64,000 nucleotides of DNA from NCBI GenBank assembly GCA_015059335.1, contig SVAP01000002.1, positions 76,170 through 140,169 of the forward strand. Reading direction: 5' to 3'. Under the pieces are notes generated by a model. That model was not told the DNA's origin. It saw only the letters and a program-made list of their open reading frames with translations, and did no database searches. This DNA is from Bacillota bacterium. GTDB taxonomy: Bacteria; Bacillota_I; Bacilli_A; RF39; UBA660. Below, piece after piece: positions 25,376 through 33,973 of this stretch (positions are counted from its first letter, which is position 1; every line of letters begins with the position of its first letter). A program made the translations under genes and the position numbers.

Positions 25376-25600
25376 ATGAATAACAATTCAAGTAAAAGTA
25401 ATACTAACAGATTAGTTGTACCTGGTGCTAAACAAGCTATCGATAGAATGAAATATGAAATAGCTAACGAATTTGGTGTTAATTTAGGACCTGACACAAC
25501 TTCAAGAGCTAACGGTTCAGTTGGTGGTGAAATCACTAAACGTTTAGTTCAAATGGGACAAAACCAAATAGCTGGACAAAATAATTTCCAAAATAAATAG
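25376..25600 (+). CDS. Alpha/beta-type small acid-soluble spore protein (SASP)
   Basis: A DNA-coating protein of the dormant spore, 74 residues. It has both family signatures: [18 protein letters not shown] (with the GPR protease cleavage region EIANEFGV) and [22 protein letters not shown]. It starts at ATG 25376, six bases after AGGAGGTG (25362-25369). It is flanked by its own sigma-G-like promoter and a long terminator, so it is a stand-alone late sporulation unit. Its presence is strong evidence that this genome makes true endospores. Confidence 0.95.
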   Translation: MNNNSSKSNTNRLVVPGAKQAIDRMKYEIANEFGVNLGPDTTSRANGSVGGEITKRLVQMGQNQIAGQNNFQNK

Positions 25601-25626
25601 TTAGAAACCTAATATAAAATAAGGTT

Positions 25627-25662
25627 AAAAGGTACAACAGTTAATGTTGTACCTTTTGTTTG
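25627..25662 (+). terminator. Terminator of the SASP gene
   Basis: A 13-bp perfect stem AAAAGGTACAACA (25627-25639) / TGTTGTACCTTTT (25645-25657). Confidence 0.9.
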
Positions 25663-25791
25663 TATTAAATAATTGACATAAAAATAGTAAAAATTGTAAC
25701 TAAATAATAAGTGTTTCTCAATTTTTTACAAACTTCATAGAAAAAATTACCAATATATAGTATAATATTTGTATTAGAAAGAAGGAATACA

Positions 25792-26973
25792 ATGAAAATT
25801 ATATCAATTAATGCAGGAAGTTCTTCTTTAAAATTTAGTTTATTTAATATGGAGAACAAGGAATTACTTATTTCTGGATATTTTGAAAGAATAGGTATGG
25901 AAGGAAGTTTTGTAAACTTTAAACTTAATGGAGAAAAAATTAAAAAAGATGTAGAACTTAAAAATCATGAAGATGCTGTTAAAGTTTTACTTGATGAATT
26001 AATTAATTTAGGTGTGATTAATTCATTAGATGAAATCGATGCAGTAGGACATAGATTGGTTCATGGTGGAGATGTATATAATAAATCAGTTGTTATTGAT
26101 GAAGATGTTATTAAAACAGTTGATGAATTATCAGATTTAGCGCCTTTACATAATCCAGCTAATCTTGTTGGTGTTAAAAGTTTTAAAGCAGTATTACCAA
26201 ATGTACCAATGGTTGGTGTTTTTGATACTGCATTCCATCAAACAATGGATGAAGAAGCATATTTATATGGAGTTCCATATGAATGGTATACAAAATATGG
26301 TGTAAGAAAATATGGGTTCCATGGAACTAGTCATAATTATGTTACAAAGAAAATTGCTGAATATTTAAATCGTGATGATTTAAAAATCATTTGTTGTCAT
26401 TTGGGAAATGGTTCATCAATTTCAGCTGTAAAAGATGGAAAATGTATTGATACTTCAATGGGATTTACACCAAACGCAGGATTAATAATGGGTACACGTT
26501 GTGGAGATATTGATGCTACATTAATTCCATATGTAATGAATAAATCTGGTAAATCTTTAGATGAAGTTATTAATGATTTAAATAAAAATAGTGGTTTATT
26601 AGGTATTAGTGGATTAAGTAGTGATAATAGAGATATAGAAGATGGTATGAAAGAAGGAAACGAAAAATGTATTTTAGCTCAAAATATGTTGATTCGTAAA
26701 ATAGTTGGATATGTTTCTATGTATAATACATTCCTTGGTGGAGCAGATATTATTTGTTTTACAGGTGGTATTGGTGAAAATGGTATTGATGTAAGAAAGT
26801 CAATTATGGATGAATTAAAAGTTATTGGTGTTAATCCATCAAATGAAAGAAATAATGTTAGAGGGGAATTAACATTAATTACTGAAGACGATTCAAAAAT
26901 TGCATGTTATGTTGTACCAACAAACGAAGAATTAATGATTGCAGAAGATACATATAGATTAATTAATAAATAA
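25792..26973 (+). CDS. ackA: Acetate kinase
   Basis: Converts acetyl phosphate plus ADP to acetate plus ATP, the substrate-level ATP step after pyruvate:ferredoxin oxidoreductase. The 393-residue protein has the ASKHA signature INAGSSSLKFSLF at the start, VGHRLVHGG, VFDTAFHQTM, GFHGTSHNYV, CHLGNGSSISA, GLIMGTRCGDIDA and FTGGIGENG. A TATAAT box lies at 25761-25766 and GAAGGAATACA is the SD. It begins a run of + strand genes (DHH phosphoesterase, ysxC). No phosphotransacetylase gene is adjacent. Confidence 0.97.
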   Translation: MKIISINAGSSSLKFSLFNMENKELLISGYFERIGMEGSFVNFKLNGEKIKKDVELKNHEDAVKVLLDELINLGVINSLDEIDAVGHRLVHGGDVYNKSVVIDEDVIKTVDELSDLAPLHNPANLVGVKSFKAVLPNVPMVGVFDTAFHQTMDEEAYLYGVPYEWYTKYGVRKYGFHGTSHNYVTKKIAEYLNRDDLKIICCHLGNGSSISAVKDGKCIDTSMGFTPNAGLIMGTRCGDIDATLIPYVMNKSGKSLDEVINDLNKNSGLLGISGLSSDNRDIEDGMKEGNEKCILAQNMLIRKIVGYVSMYNTFLGGADIICFTGGIGENGIDVRKSIMDELKVIGVNPSNERNNVRGELTLITEDDSKIACYVVPTNEELMIAEDTYRLINK

Positions 26974-26991
26974 TAGTAAGCGAGTGAGTTT

Positions 26992-27960
26992 ATGATAAAA
27001 TTCAAATCAATTTATAAAAAGATTAAAAAGTATGACAGCATTGTTATTGCTAGACATATGAGGGTTGATCCTGACGCTTTAGCAAGTGAATTAGCGCTTA
27101 AGGAAATTATACTTAATACTTTCCCAAATAAAAAGGTTTACGCAGTTGGAATATCAGCTTCTAAATTTAAATATATGGGAGAATTAGATAAGATAACTGA
27201 AGATATAGCGCGTGATTCGTTATTAATAGTATTAGATACTCCTGATAAAAAAAGAGTTGATGTTGATTATTTAGAATTATATAGAGATAGTATAAAAATA
27301 GATCATCATCCATATACCGAAAATTTTTGTAATATGGAATATATTGATGAAAATGCATCATCTACTTGTGAAATTATTCTTGATTTAACATATAATACTA
27401 AATTAAAACTTGATAGACATCAAGCAGAATTATTGTTCTTAGGTATTGTATCTGATACAAATAGATTTACAACTGTAAATACATCATTTAAAACATTTGA
27501 TTTAATTCATAAACTAATAAAAGATACAAATATTAAATTTATAGATATATTTGAAAAATTATATCTAAGACCATTGTCAGAAGTAAAATTACAAGGATAT
27601 ATAGCACAAAATCTTACTGTTACTGAAAATGGCCTTGCTTATATCAAAATAAATGAAGAAATTATAAAGGAATTTGGTGTTGATTCAGCAAGTCCTGGTA
27701 ATATGATAAACAATTTTAATTACATTAATGAGATAATTGCTTGGGCATTTGTTTCAGAAGATAAAAAAAATGACATTATTAGAATTACCATCCGCTCAAG
27801 AGGTCCAGTTATAAATGATATAGCAGCTATGTTTAATGGTGGAGGACATGAAAGAGCTAGTGGTGCGAGAGTTAAAACAATGGAAGAAGCTAATAATTTA
27901 ATCAAAGAACTAGATAATAGATGTAGAGATTATCGAGGTGATAATAATGAAAATAAGTAA
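26992..27960 (+). CDS. DHH-family phosphoesterase (NrnA-like oligoribonuclease/pAp phosphatase)
   Basis: A 322-residue DHH/DHHA1 enzyme. The N-terminal domain has ARHMRVDPDALAS, LDTPDKKRVD and the DHH motif in IDHHPYTEN; the C-terminal DHHA1 domain has GGGHERASGARV. This order and length match NrnA, which degrades 2-5 nt RNA and 3'-phosphoadenosine 5'-phosphate, but a cyclic-dinucleotide linear product hydrolase is also possible. It lies 18 bases after ackA and its 3' end overlaps the start of ysxC by 14 bases. Confidence 0.88.
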   Translation: MIKFKSIYKKIKKYDSIVIARHMRVDPDALASELALKEIILNTFPNKKVYAVGISASKFKYMGELDKITEDIARDSLLIVLDTPDKKRVDVDYLELYRDSIKIDHHPYTENFCNMEYIDENASSTCEIILDLTYNTKLKLDRHQAELLFLGIVSDTNRFTTVNTSFKTFDLIHKLIKDTNIKFIDIFEKLYLRPLSEVKLQGYIAQNLTVTENGLAYIKINEEIIKEFGVDSASPGNMINNFNYINEIIAWAFVSEDKKNDIIRITIRSRGPVINDIAAMFNGGGHERASGARVKTMEEANNLIKELDNRCRDYRGDNNENK

Positions 27961-28543
27961 TGTAGAATTAAAAATTAGTGCGGTTAGAACTAGTCAGTAT
28001 CCAGAAGATAATAAGCCTGAATTTCTATTAGTAGGAAGAAGTAATGTAGGTAAAAGTAGTTTTATAAATACATTAATTAATAGAAAGAATTTTGCTAGAA
28101 CATCTAGTAGACCAGGTAAAACACAAACATTAAATTTTTACTATGTTAATGATAGCTTTTATTTAGTGGATGTACCTGGATATGGATATGCAATGACAAG
28201 TAAAAAAACACAAGCTAAATTTGGTAAAATGATAGAAGAATATTTAGCAAATAGAGAAAATTTAAAACATATATTTATGTTGGTTGACTTTAGACATAAA
28301 CCAACTAAAGATGATTTATTAATGTATAACTATTTAAAATATTTTAATTTACCTGTTACAATTATAGCAACTAAAGTTGATAAGGTTACAAAAGGACAAT
28401 GGGATAAATATAAGAATATTATACTAAAAGAAATAGATTTGGTTCATGGTGATGAATTAATATTATTCTCAAGTCTATTAAAGGAAGGTAAAGAACAAAT
28501 TCATAAATTAATTGAAAGTAAAATAGAAGAAACAATTGAATAA
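27947..28543 (+). CDS. ysxC: Ribosome biogenesis GTPase YsxC/EngB
   Basis: Small essential GTPase for late 50S assembly. At 198 residues it has P-loop GRSNVGKSS, the G2 region RTSSRPGKTQTLNFY, DVPGYGYA, TKVD and FSSL. All elements are in the YihA/YsxC order. ATG 27947 is used, inside the 3' end of the DHH gene, with GAGGTGAT as SD; GTG 27938 is less likely. Its own terminator overlaps the stop codon. Confidence 0.95.
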   Translation: MKISNVELKISAVRTSQYPEDNKPEFLLVGRSNVGKSSFINTLINRKNFARTSSRPGKTQTLNFYYVNDSFYLVDVPGYGYAMTSKKTQAKFGKMIEEYLANRENLKHIFMLVDFRHKPTKDDLLMYNYLKYFNLPVTIIATKVDKVTKGQWDKYKNIILKEIDLVHGDELILFSSLLKEGKEQIHKLIESKIEETIE

Positions 28544-28560
28544 TTCAGTTGTTTTTTTTA
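28530..28560 (+). terminator. Terminator of ysxC
   Basis: AAACAATTGAA (28530-28540) pairs with TTCAGTTGTTT (28544-28554) with one G-T pair, then T residues; the stop codon lies in the loop region. Confidence 0.75.
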
Positions 28561-28599
28561 ATATAATAATTTATAATAATACATAGAATAGGTGATTAT

Positions 28600-28980
28600 A
28601 TGTGCAATAAACGTGGATTTACATTGATAGAACTAATTGTAAGTATTTCCTTGATACTAATACTTTTTATTGTAGTTGTTCCACTTGGAACAAATCTAAT
28701 TCAAAATGCTAATAAAAAACAATGCAATACATTGGTTGAAGATATTTTAACTGATGCAGATTTATATGTTTTAGATAGACCTGATTTTAATGATACATCA
28801 ATACCATTACTTACTTTATATGATGAAGGATATTTAGAGGAAGAATATGATTTTAAAAATGGATATGTATTGGAATCTGGCGAATTAAAATATGAGGGTG
28901 TAGTTAAAAATGCACAAATTAATATTGATAATAGCGATGGATATAATAATTATGAATTAAGTGTTGATGTGTGTAATTAA
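28600..28980 (+). CDS. Type IV prepilin-like protein (pseudopilin)
   Basis: A 126-residue protein with a textbook class III leader: CNKRG followed by FTLIELIVSISLILILFIVVVPLG, with cleavage expected between Gly6 and Phe7 and Glu at +5. After the helix it has a short soluble domain with two cysteines (KKQC and the C-terminal VCN) that may pair. It resembles competence pseudopilins, but no assembly ATPase, platform protein or prepilin peptidase is in the window. Two TATAAT boxes (28562, 28572) and the SD AGGTGAT precede it. Confidence 0.85.
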   Translation: MCNKRGFTLIELIVSISLILILFIVVVPLGTNLIQNANKKQCNTLVEDILTDADLYVLDRPDFNDTSIPLLTLYDEGYLEEEYDFKNGYVLESGELKYEGVVKNAQINIDNSDGYNNYELSVDVCN

Positions 28981-28992
28981 CACTTATTTTTT
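28957..28992 (+). terminator. Possible terminator of the pseudopilin gene
   Basis: TTAAGTGTT (28957-28965) can pair with AACACTT (28979-28985), followed by a T-rich run. The loop is long and contains the stop codon. Confidence 0.5.
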
Positions 28993-29020
28993 TATTTCAT
29001 AAAATATCCTAGGTGATTAT

Positions 29021-29509
29021 ATGAAATTAGAATATTTTAATTTAAATAATATAGTAGTATATCTTAACAATAATTATTTAGAAAGTATAAAATTTGATAT
29101 AACTAATAATATTGAACAACAATTTAAAAAATTATTTATTAATATCAAAAACATATACAATATAGATATGAATGGATATTATGAAGTTGTAGTACATATT
29201 AATGATATATACGGAATGATAATTGAAATAGATAAAGATGATGATGAATATGTAAAACTATTCGGAGATACTGTTGATATGAAAATTACCTTTAAATTTG
29301 ATTCTCCAATTTATTATAAATTAGATGAATATAAAAAATTTAATATTGATAATTATAGTATATATTATTATGATGAAACATATTATTTAAAATTGGATAA
29401 TAATTTAGAATTAAACTATTCTGAATATTTAAAATTAATTGAAAATAGTGTTATTGTATATGGTGATGAATTAAAAAGAATAAAAAATCAATTAATTAAA
29501 GTAAATTAA
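29021..29509 (+). CDS. Hypothetical acidic protein after the pseudopilin
   Basis: I do not recognise this 162-residue protein. It is soluble, without a signal peptide, and extremely rich in Asn, Asp, Tyr, Ile and Lys. The alternation in segments such as YYEVVVHINDIYGMIIEID and YYLKLDNNLELNYSEY predicts a mostly beta fold. An SD AGGTGATT is well placed before ATG 29021. It lies 40 bases after the pseudopilin gene with a weak hairpin between them, so partial co-transcription is possible. A role with the pilin is only a guess. Confidence 0.6.
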   Translation: MKLEYFNLNNIVVYLNNNYLESIKFDITNNIEQQFKKLFINIKNIYNIDMNGYYEVVVHINDIYGMIIEIDKDDDEYVKLFGDTVDMKITFKFDSPIYYKLDEYKKFNIDNYSIYYYDETYYLKLDNNLELNYSEYLKLIENSVIVYGDELKRIKNQLIKVN

Positions 29510-29541
29510 TATAATAATTAGGCTTTTTCATTTTTTTTTGA

Positions 29542-29559
29542 TATAATTAGAATGGTGAT
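29542..29559 (+). promoter_or_regulatory. Fused -10 box and SD of glyA
   Basis: TATAAT (29542-29547), six bases, GGTGAT (29554-29559), four bases, ATG 29564. Confidence 0.6.
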
Positions 29560-29563
29560 TGGC

Positions 29564-30778
29564 ATGGATAATATTTTTAATTTTATTGAATTAGAAAAAC
29601 AAAGACAAAATGAACATATTGAACTTATTGCTTCAGAAAATTTTGTTAGTACTGATGTTTTAAAAGCACAAGGATCTATATTAACTAATAAGTATGCAGA
29701 AGGATACTCAAATAATAGATACTATGGTGGATGTAAATATATTGACATGATTGAAGATGAAACAATAAAAAATGTTAGTGAATTATTTAATGTAAAATAT
29801 GCTAATGTTCAACCACATTCTGGTAGCAGTGCGAATATGGCAGTTTATAAAGCACTACTAGAATATGGTGATACTGTAATGGGAATGAGTCTTAATGATG
29901 GGGGACATTTAACTCATGGACTTCCAATAAATTTTTCAGGTAAAGAATATAACATTGTAAGTTATGGTGTAAACAAAGATGGATATATTGATTATGATGA
30001 AGTACTTAGAATCGCTATGGAATGTAAACCAAAAATGATTATAGCGGGTGCAACTGCATATTCTCGTATAATAGATTTTACTAAATTTAGAGAAATAGCA
30101 GATAAAGTTGGAGCATATCTTATGGTAGATATGGCGCATATCGCTGGTCTTGTTGCTGCAGGTCTTCATCCAAATCCATGTGAAATAGCTGATGTAGTAA
30201 CATCTACTACTCATAAAACATTAAGAGGACCAAGAGGTGGAATAATTCTTACTAATAATGAAGATATTATTAAGAAAATAAATAAAACTGTATTTCCTGG
30301 ATTACAAGGAGGACCATTAATGCATGTTGTTGCAGCAAAAGGCGTATGTTTCAAAGAAGCTCTTCAAGATGATTTCAAAAAATATGCATATAATGTTATT
30401 AAAAACGCTAAAGCTATGTCAGATAGATTTATTGAAAAGGGTAGAACTGTAATTACAGGTGGAACAGATAATCATTTATTACTTTTAGATGTAAAAACAT
30501 CATATAATTTAACAGGATTACAAGCTCAAGAAATATTAGAAAGTGTAAATATTACTTGTAATAAAAATACTATACCTAATGAAACTGAAAAACCTAAAGT
30601 TACTTCTGGATTACGACTAGGAAGTGCGGCAATGACTACTAGGGGGTTAAATGAAGATGATTTTAGATTAATTGCTGATTTAATTGATAGTGTATTAACT
30701 GATTATAGCGATATAAATAAAACAAAGGTAAAAAACAGTGTATTAGAATTGACTAGTAAATATCCATTGCCATATTAA
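29564..30778 (+). CDS. glyA: Serine hydroxymethyltransferase
   Basis: PLP enzyme that moves the serine hydroxymethyl group to tetrahydrofolate, giving glycine and methylene-THF. The 404-residue protein has [49 protein letters not shown] and the PLP Lys in [14 protein letters not shown]. The start is ATG 29564 behind GGTGAT rather than ATG 29552, which would overlap the SD. It is followed 12 bases later by folD, the next enzyme using methylene-THF. Confidence 0.97.
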   Translation: MDNIFNFIELEKQRQNEHIELIASENFVSTDVLKAQGSILTNKYAEGYSNNRYYGGCKYIDMIEDETIKNVSELFNVKYANVQPHSGSSANMAVYKALLEYGDTVMGMSLNDGGHLTHGLPINFSGKEYNIVSYGVNKDGYIDYDEVLRIAMECKPKMIIAGATAYSRIIDFTKFREIADKVGAYLMVDMAHIAGLVAAGLHPNPCEIADVVTSTTHKTLRGPRGGIILTNNEDIIKKINKTVFPGLQGGPLMHVVAAKGVCFKEALQDDFKKYAYNVIKNAKAMSDRFIEKGRTVITGGTDNHLLLLDVKTSYNLTGLQAQEILESVNITCNKNTIPNETEKPKVTSGLRLGSAAMTTRGLNEDDFRLIADLIDSVLTDYSDINKTKVKNSVLELTSKYPLPY

Positions 30779-30790
30779 GGAAGTGATATT

Positions 30791-31630
30791 ATGAACAAAA
30801 TAATGAGTGGTAAGGAATGTTCTATTCATATCAGAGAACAAATAAAAGATAGAATTGAATTAATAGATAAAAATTTAAAACTTGTTGTTATTAGAATTGG
30901 TGAAGATGAAGCAAGTAAAGTTTATGTTAATAGTAAAAGAAAAGCTTGTGAAGAAGTAGGTATTGATTTTATTGAAATACATTTTGATGAAAATGTTACT
31001 AATGAAGAAGTAGAAAGTAAAATAATTGAATTAAATAATGATAATAGCGTTACTTCAATACTTATGCAACTTCCTATTCCTAAACATTTAGATAAAGATT
31101 ATCTTATAAATAAAATTGATTATAAAAAAGATGTTGATGGATTAACACTTGATAATATTGGTAGATTAAATGCCAATCTTGATTCAATTATTCCATGTAC
31201 ACCATATGGAATAATTGATATTCTAAAATATTATAATGTTGAATTAGAAGGTAAAAAAGTTGTATTACTAGGAAGAAGTAATCTTGTTGGAAAACCATTA
31301 ATTCCATTATTATTAAAAGAAAACGCTACTTTAACAATATGTCATTCTAAAACAAATAATCTAGAAAATTATACTAAGGATGCTGATATATTAATTAGCG
31401 CTGTTGGAAAAAAAAGATTAATAACTGGAGAAATGATAAAAGAAAATTCAGTTATAATTGATGTAGGTATTACAAGAGATACTATAACTAAAAAAATCTA
31501 TGGTGATGTAGATTTTGATAGTGTATATGATAAAGTAAGCAAAATAACTCCAGTACCTGGTGGAGTAGGAGTTATGACTGTGACTAGTTTATTAAATAAT
31601 GTATTAAAATGTTATGAATTACAAAAATAA
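30791..31630 (+). CDS. folD: Methylenetetrahydrofolate dehydrogenase/cyclohydrolase
   Basis: Bifunctional enzyme that oxidises 5,10-methylene-THF to 10-formyl-THF, supplying purine and formyl-Met synthesis. At 279 residues it has SKVYVNSKRKACEEVGI with the catalytic Lys, LMQLPIPKHL, KDVDGLT, the NADP-binding LGRSNLVGKPL and PVPGGVGVMTVT. The SD AGGAAGTGAT precedes ATG 30791. It is co-transcribed with glyA, giving a two-gene one-carbon unit that ends at a long terminator. Confidence 0.96.
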   Translation: MNKIMSGKECSIHIREQIKDRIELIDKNLKLVVIRIGEDEASKVYVNSKRKACEEVGIDFIEIHFDENVTNEEVESKIIELNNDNSVTSILMQLPIPKHLDKDYLINKIDYKKDVDGLTLDNIGRLNANLDSIIPCTPYGIIDILKYYNVELEGKKVVLLGRSNLVGKPLIPLLLKENATLTICHSKTNNLENYTKDADILISAVGKKRLITGEMIKENSVIIDVGITRDTITKKIYGDVDFDSVYDKVSKITPVPGGVGVMTVTSLLNNVLKCYELQK

Positions 31631-31662
31631 TCCAAACTTGATTAAGTTTGGATTATTTTCTT
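31624..31662 (+). terminator. Terminator of glyA-folD
   Basis: A perfect 16-bp stem AAAATAATCCAAACTT (31624-31639) / AAGTTTGGATTATTTT (31644-31659) with loop GATT. Confidence 0.9.
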
Positions 31663-31692
31663 AATAACTTCATTTTACCAACTGTTTTTATT

Positions 31693-31719
31693 AAAAAAAC
31701 TAGATATTTCTATCTAGTT
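31693..31719 (-). terminator. Terminator of the tRNA-Met gene
   Basis: Read on the reverse strand, AACTAGATA and TATCTAGTT (31719-31711 and 31707-31699) form a 9-bp stem followed by a T run, just downstream of the tRNA. Confidence 0.85.
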
Positions 31720-31730
31720 AATAATCATTA

Positions 31731-31807
31731 TGGTAGCGAGAGAGGGGGTCGAACCCACGACCTTCCGGGTATGAACCGGACGCTCTAGCCAACTGAGCTA
31801 TCTCGCC
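31731..31807 (-). tRNA. tRNA-Met (CAT), elongator type
   Basis: The reverse strand folds into a complete cloverleaf: acceptor GGCGAGA with TCTCGCT, D arm GCTC..GAGC, anticodon stem TCCGG/CCGGA around loop TTCATAC (anticodon at 31773-31771), T arm with GTTCGA and an encoded CCA end. The G1-U72 pair and absence of the three G-C pairs in the anticodon stem separate it from initiator tRNA. It resembles the Bacillus elongator tRNA-Met. A CAU isoleucine tRNA is a less likely alternative. Confidence 0.95.
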
Positions 31808-31862
31808 ATAAATAGTAAGAAATATTTTATAAAAAATGTCCCTTACCAAAATAGGCATTCTT

Positions 31863-31891
31863 ATTATAACAAACTAATTTTATTTTGACAA
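31863..31891 (-). promoter_or_regulatory. Promoter of tRNA-Met
   Basis: On the reverse strand TTGTCA (31891-31886), 17 bases, TATAAT (31868-31863), about 55 bases before the mature tRNA end. Confidence 0.75.
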
Positions 31892-31908
31892 CACTTTTTT
31901 TTAATATT

Positions 31909-31936
31909 TTGAATAAAATGTTATATATGATATAAT
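31909..31936 (+). promoter_or_regulatory. Promoter of the PAP2 phosphatase gene
   Basis: TTGAAT (31909-31914), 16 bases, TATAAT (31931-31936); a second TATAAT lies at 31942-31947. It is divergent from the tRNA promoter. Confidence 0.55.
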
Positions 31937-31965
31937 ACAGTTATAATTATAAAGTTGGTGATAAT

Positions 31966-32607
31966 ATGATTAAAAAGTGGATATTAAAAAATAGGAAGTG
32001 GATATTTTTATCTTTGTTTATACTATTATTCTTATTGTTAATAGAAACTATTTTTGTTAAAGAAATATTCGTTATTGATGACTATATATATCATCATATT
32101 TCAAAACTGATCTCAAACAATTTTACAAAGTTTTTTAAATTAGTAACACATTTCGGGGATGCACCAATATTAATTGGAATATCTATTGGGTCAATATTAT
32201 TTTTAAAAAATAAAAAAATTGGTATGTTTATGTCCTTAAATTTAGTGATTAATTTTATTTTTAACCAATATATGAAAATATTTTTTGAAAGACCTAGACC
32301 AATTGATTTAATGATAGTTGAAGAACGTGGGTATAGTTTTCCAAGTGGTCATTCAATGATTTCAATGGCATTTTATGGTTTTATAATTTTTTTAATTTGG
32401 AAATACATGAAAAATAAAAATCTAAAATGGTTATATACTATACTATTAGGAACACTAATTATTTTTATTGGAACGAGTAGAATATATTTAGGGGTACACT
32501 ATGCAAGTGATGTATTAGCAGGATTTTATTTTTCAATTGCTTACCTAATAATATATACAACTATAATATCACCTAAATTAAATAACGCTAAAAGCACTAA
32601 AAACTAG
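31966..32607 (+). CDS. PAP2-family membrane phosphatase
   Basis: A 213-residue integral membrane phosphatase with about six hydrophobic segments. All three PAP2 motifs are present: KIFFERPRP, SFPSGHSM and SRIYLGVHYASDVLAG, with the catalytic His residues in motifs 2 and 3. Members hydrolyse lipid phosphates such as phosphatidylglycerol phosphate or undecaprenyl pyrophosphate. Recycling of undecaprenyl carrier or completing phosphatidylglycerol after PgsA (39286) are both plausible and cannot be distinguished here. SD TTGGTGAT. Monocistronic with its own terminator. Confidence 0.9.
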   Translation: MIKKWILKNRKWIFLSLFILLFLLLIETIFVKEIFVIDDYIYHHISKLISNNFTKFFKLVTHFGDAPILIGISIGSILFLKNKKIGMFMSLNLVINFIFNQYMKIFFERPRPIDLMIVEERGYSFPSGHSMISMAFYGFIIFLIWKYMKNKNLKWLYTILLGTLIIFIGTSRIYLGVHYASDVLAGFYFSIAYLIIYTTIISPKLNNAKSTKN

Positions 32608-32619
32608 TGCTTTTTATTT
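32590..32619 (+). terminator. Terminator of the PAP2 gene
   Basis: AAAAGCACTA (32590-32599) pairs with TAGTGCTTTT (32605-32614) and the stop codon lies in the hairpin. Confidence 0.85.
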
Positions 32620-32666
32620 ATGTCATAATAATCTTTTTTCATAAAATACAACAAAGAGGGATAGTT

Positions 32667-33302
32667 ATGAATATAATTAAATATATTAAAGCTGAAATTA
32701 AAAACATAAGAGAAAAAGATCCAGCTATAAAGAGTAATATGGAAGTATTTATATATCCAAGTTTTAATGCAATAATAAGTTATAGAATTGCTCATTATTT
32801 TTATTTAAAAAAACATTATTTTATCGCAAGATATATATCAGAAAGAAGTAAAAGAAAAACAGGTATTGAAATACATCCAGGAGCACAAATTGGTAAAAAC
32901 TTATTTATTGATCATGGTATGGGTGTTGTAATAGGTGAAACAACTATAATTAAAGACAATGTTACAATATATCAAGGCGCGACTTTGGGTGGAACTGGTA
33001 AAGAACATGGAAAAAGGCACCCAACTATTGAAAATAATGTAATGATAAGCGCTGGAGCAAAAGTTTTAGGATCATTTACTGTAGGTGAAAATTCAAAAAT
33101 TGGTGCAGGTTCAGTTGTTTTAAAAGAAGTACCACCTAATTCTACAGTAGTAGGAATTCCAGGTAGAGTAGTTAAAAATAATAATATTAAAGTCCCATGT
33201 GAAGATTTAGACCAATCTTTACCGGATGTAGTTAGCGAAGAAATTAATAAATTAAAGAATAAAATTAAGTCATTAGAACAAGAAATTATGAAAAATGATT
33301 GA
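32667..33302 (+). CDS. cysE: Serine O-acetyltransferase
   Basis: Makes O-acetylserine for cysteine synthesis. The 211-residue protein has an N-terminal helical segment (REKDPAIKSNMEVFIYPSFNAIISYRIAHY) and a left-handed beta helix of hexapeptide repeats with IHPGAQIG, IDHGMGVVIGE, YQGATLGGTGKEHGKRHP and IGAGSVVLKEVPPNSTVVGIPG. It ends in a coiled-coil-like tail. The start is ATG 32667 with AGAGGG (32655-32660); the longer frame from 32607 lies in the terminator. Its stop is TGA, direct evidence for the standard code. Cysteine made here would feed the desulfurase at 21489. Confidence 0.93.
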   Translation: MNIIKYIKAEIKNIREKDPAIKSNMEVFIYPSFNAIISYRIAHYFYLKKHYFIARYISERSKRKTGIEIHPGAQIGKNLFIDHGMGVVIGETTIIKDNVTIYQGATLGGTGKEHGKRHPTIENNVMISAGAKVLGSFTVGENSKIGAGSVVLKEVPPNSTVVGIPGRVVKNNNIKVPCEDLDQSLPDVVSEEINKLKNKIKSLEQEIMKND

Positions 33303-33309
33303 TGTGTGT

Positions 33310-33327
33310 TATAATATCTGCAGGTGA
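33310..33327 (+). promoter_or_regulatory. Fused -10 box and SD of queH
   Basis: TATAAT (33310-33315), six bases, AGGTGA (33322-33327), five bases, ATG 33333. The -10 box begins seven bases after the cysE stop codon. Confidence 0.6.
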
Positions 33328-33332
33328 AAGAA

Positions 33333-33935
33333 ATGAAAGAAAATTATCAAAAAATAATGGAAGAAATGTTAAAAAATATTGATGGTCAAACACTTTTACT
33401 ACATAGTTGTTGTGCACCATGTAGTAGTTATGTAATAGGTCTATTATCAAATTATTTTAAAATAACTATATTTTATTATAATCCAAATATTTCACCATAC
33501 GAAGAATATCAAAAACGTGTAGAAGAACAAATTAGATTTATTAATGAATTAGATACCAAATATAAAGTTGATTTTATAGAAGTTGACTATGAACATGAAG
33601 AATTTTTAAATATTGTAGAAGGATTAGAAAATGAAAAAGAAGGTGGTAAACGTTGCTTTAAATGTTATCACCAAAGACTAGAAAAAACTGCTGAATTTGC
33701 TAAAGCTAATAAATATGATTACTTTTGTACTACATTATCAGTTAGTCCATACAAAAATGCACAAAAATTAAATGAAATTGGGAAGTTACTTGAAGAACAA
33801 TATAATATAAAATATTTATATTCAGATTTTAAAAAGAATGATGGATATAAAAAATCAATAGAATTATCTAAAGAGTATAATTTATATAGACAAGATTATT
33901 GTGGATGTAAATATTCTAAAAACACTGTTAAATAA
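33333..33935 (+). CDS. queH: Epoxyqueuosine reductase QueH
   Basis: Reduces epoxyqueuosine in tRNA to queuosine, the last step of Q synthesis, in organisms without QueG. The 200-residue protein has the diagnostic cysteines: HSCCAPCSS near residue 25, RCFKCYHQRL and DYCGCKYS at the C-terminus, which bind an Fe-S cluster and a second metal. The conserved TTLSVSPYKN is present. ATG 33333 is preferred to GTG 33324, which overlaps the SD. The gene for Tgt, an earlier enzyme of the same pathway, is at 44414. A terminator overlaps the stop. Confidence 0.93.
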   Translation: MKENYQKIMEEMLKNIDGQTLLLHSCCAPCSSYVIGLLSNYFKITIFYYNPNISPYEEYQKRVEEQIRFINELDTKYKVDFIEVDYEHEEFLNIVEGLENEKEGGKRCFKCYHQRLEKTAEFAKANKYDYFCTTLSVSPYKNAQKLNEIGKLLEEQYNIKYLYSDFKKNDGYKKSIELSKEYNLYRQDYCGCKYSKNTVK

Positions 33936-33949
33936 GCAGTGTTTTTTGT
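33918..33949 (+). terminator. Terminator of queH
   Basis: AAAAACACTG (33918-33927) pairs with CAGTGTTTTT (33937-33946); the stop codon is in the loop. Confidence 0.85.
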
Positions 33950-33973
33950 TATAATAATTATATGGTGGTTAGT

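Noticed and set aside
31808-31862. Riboswitch or T-box between tRNA-Met and the PAP2 gene
   Set aside because: The region is the precursor leader of the tRNA between its promoter and mature end; no T-box TGGNACC element or known riboswitch core is visible.
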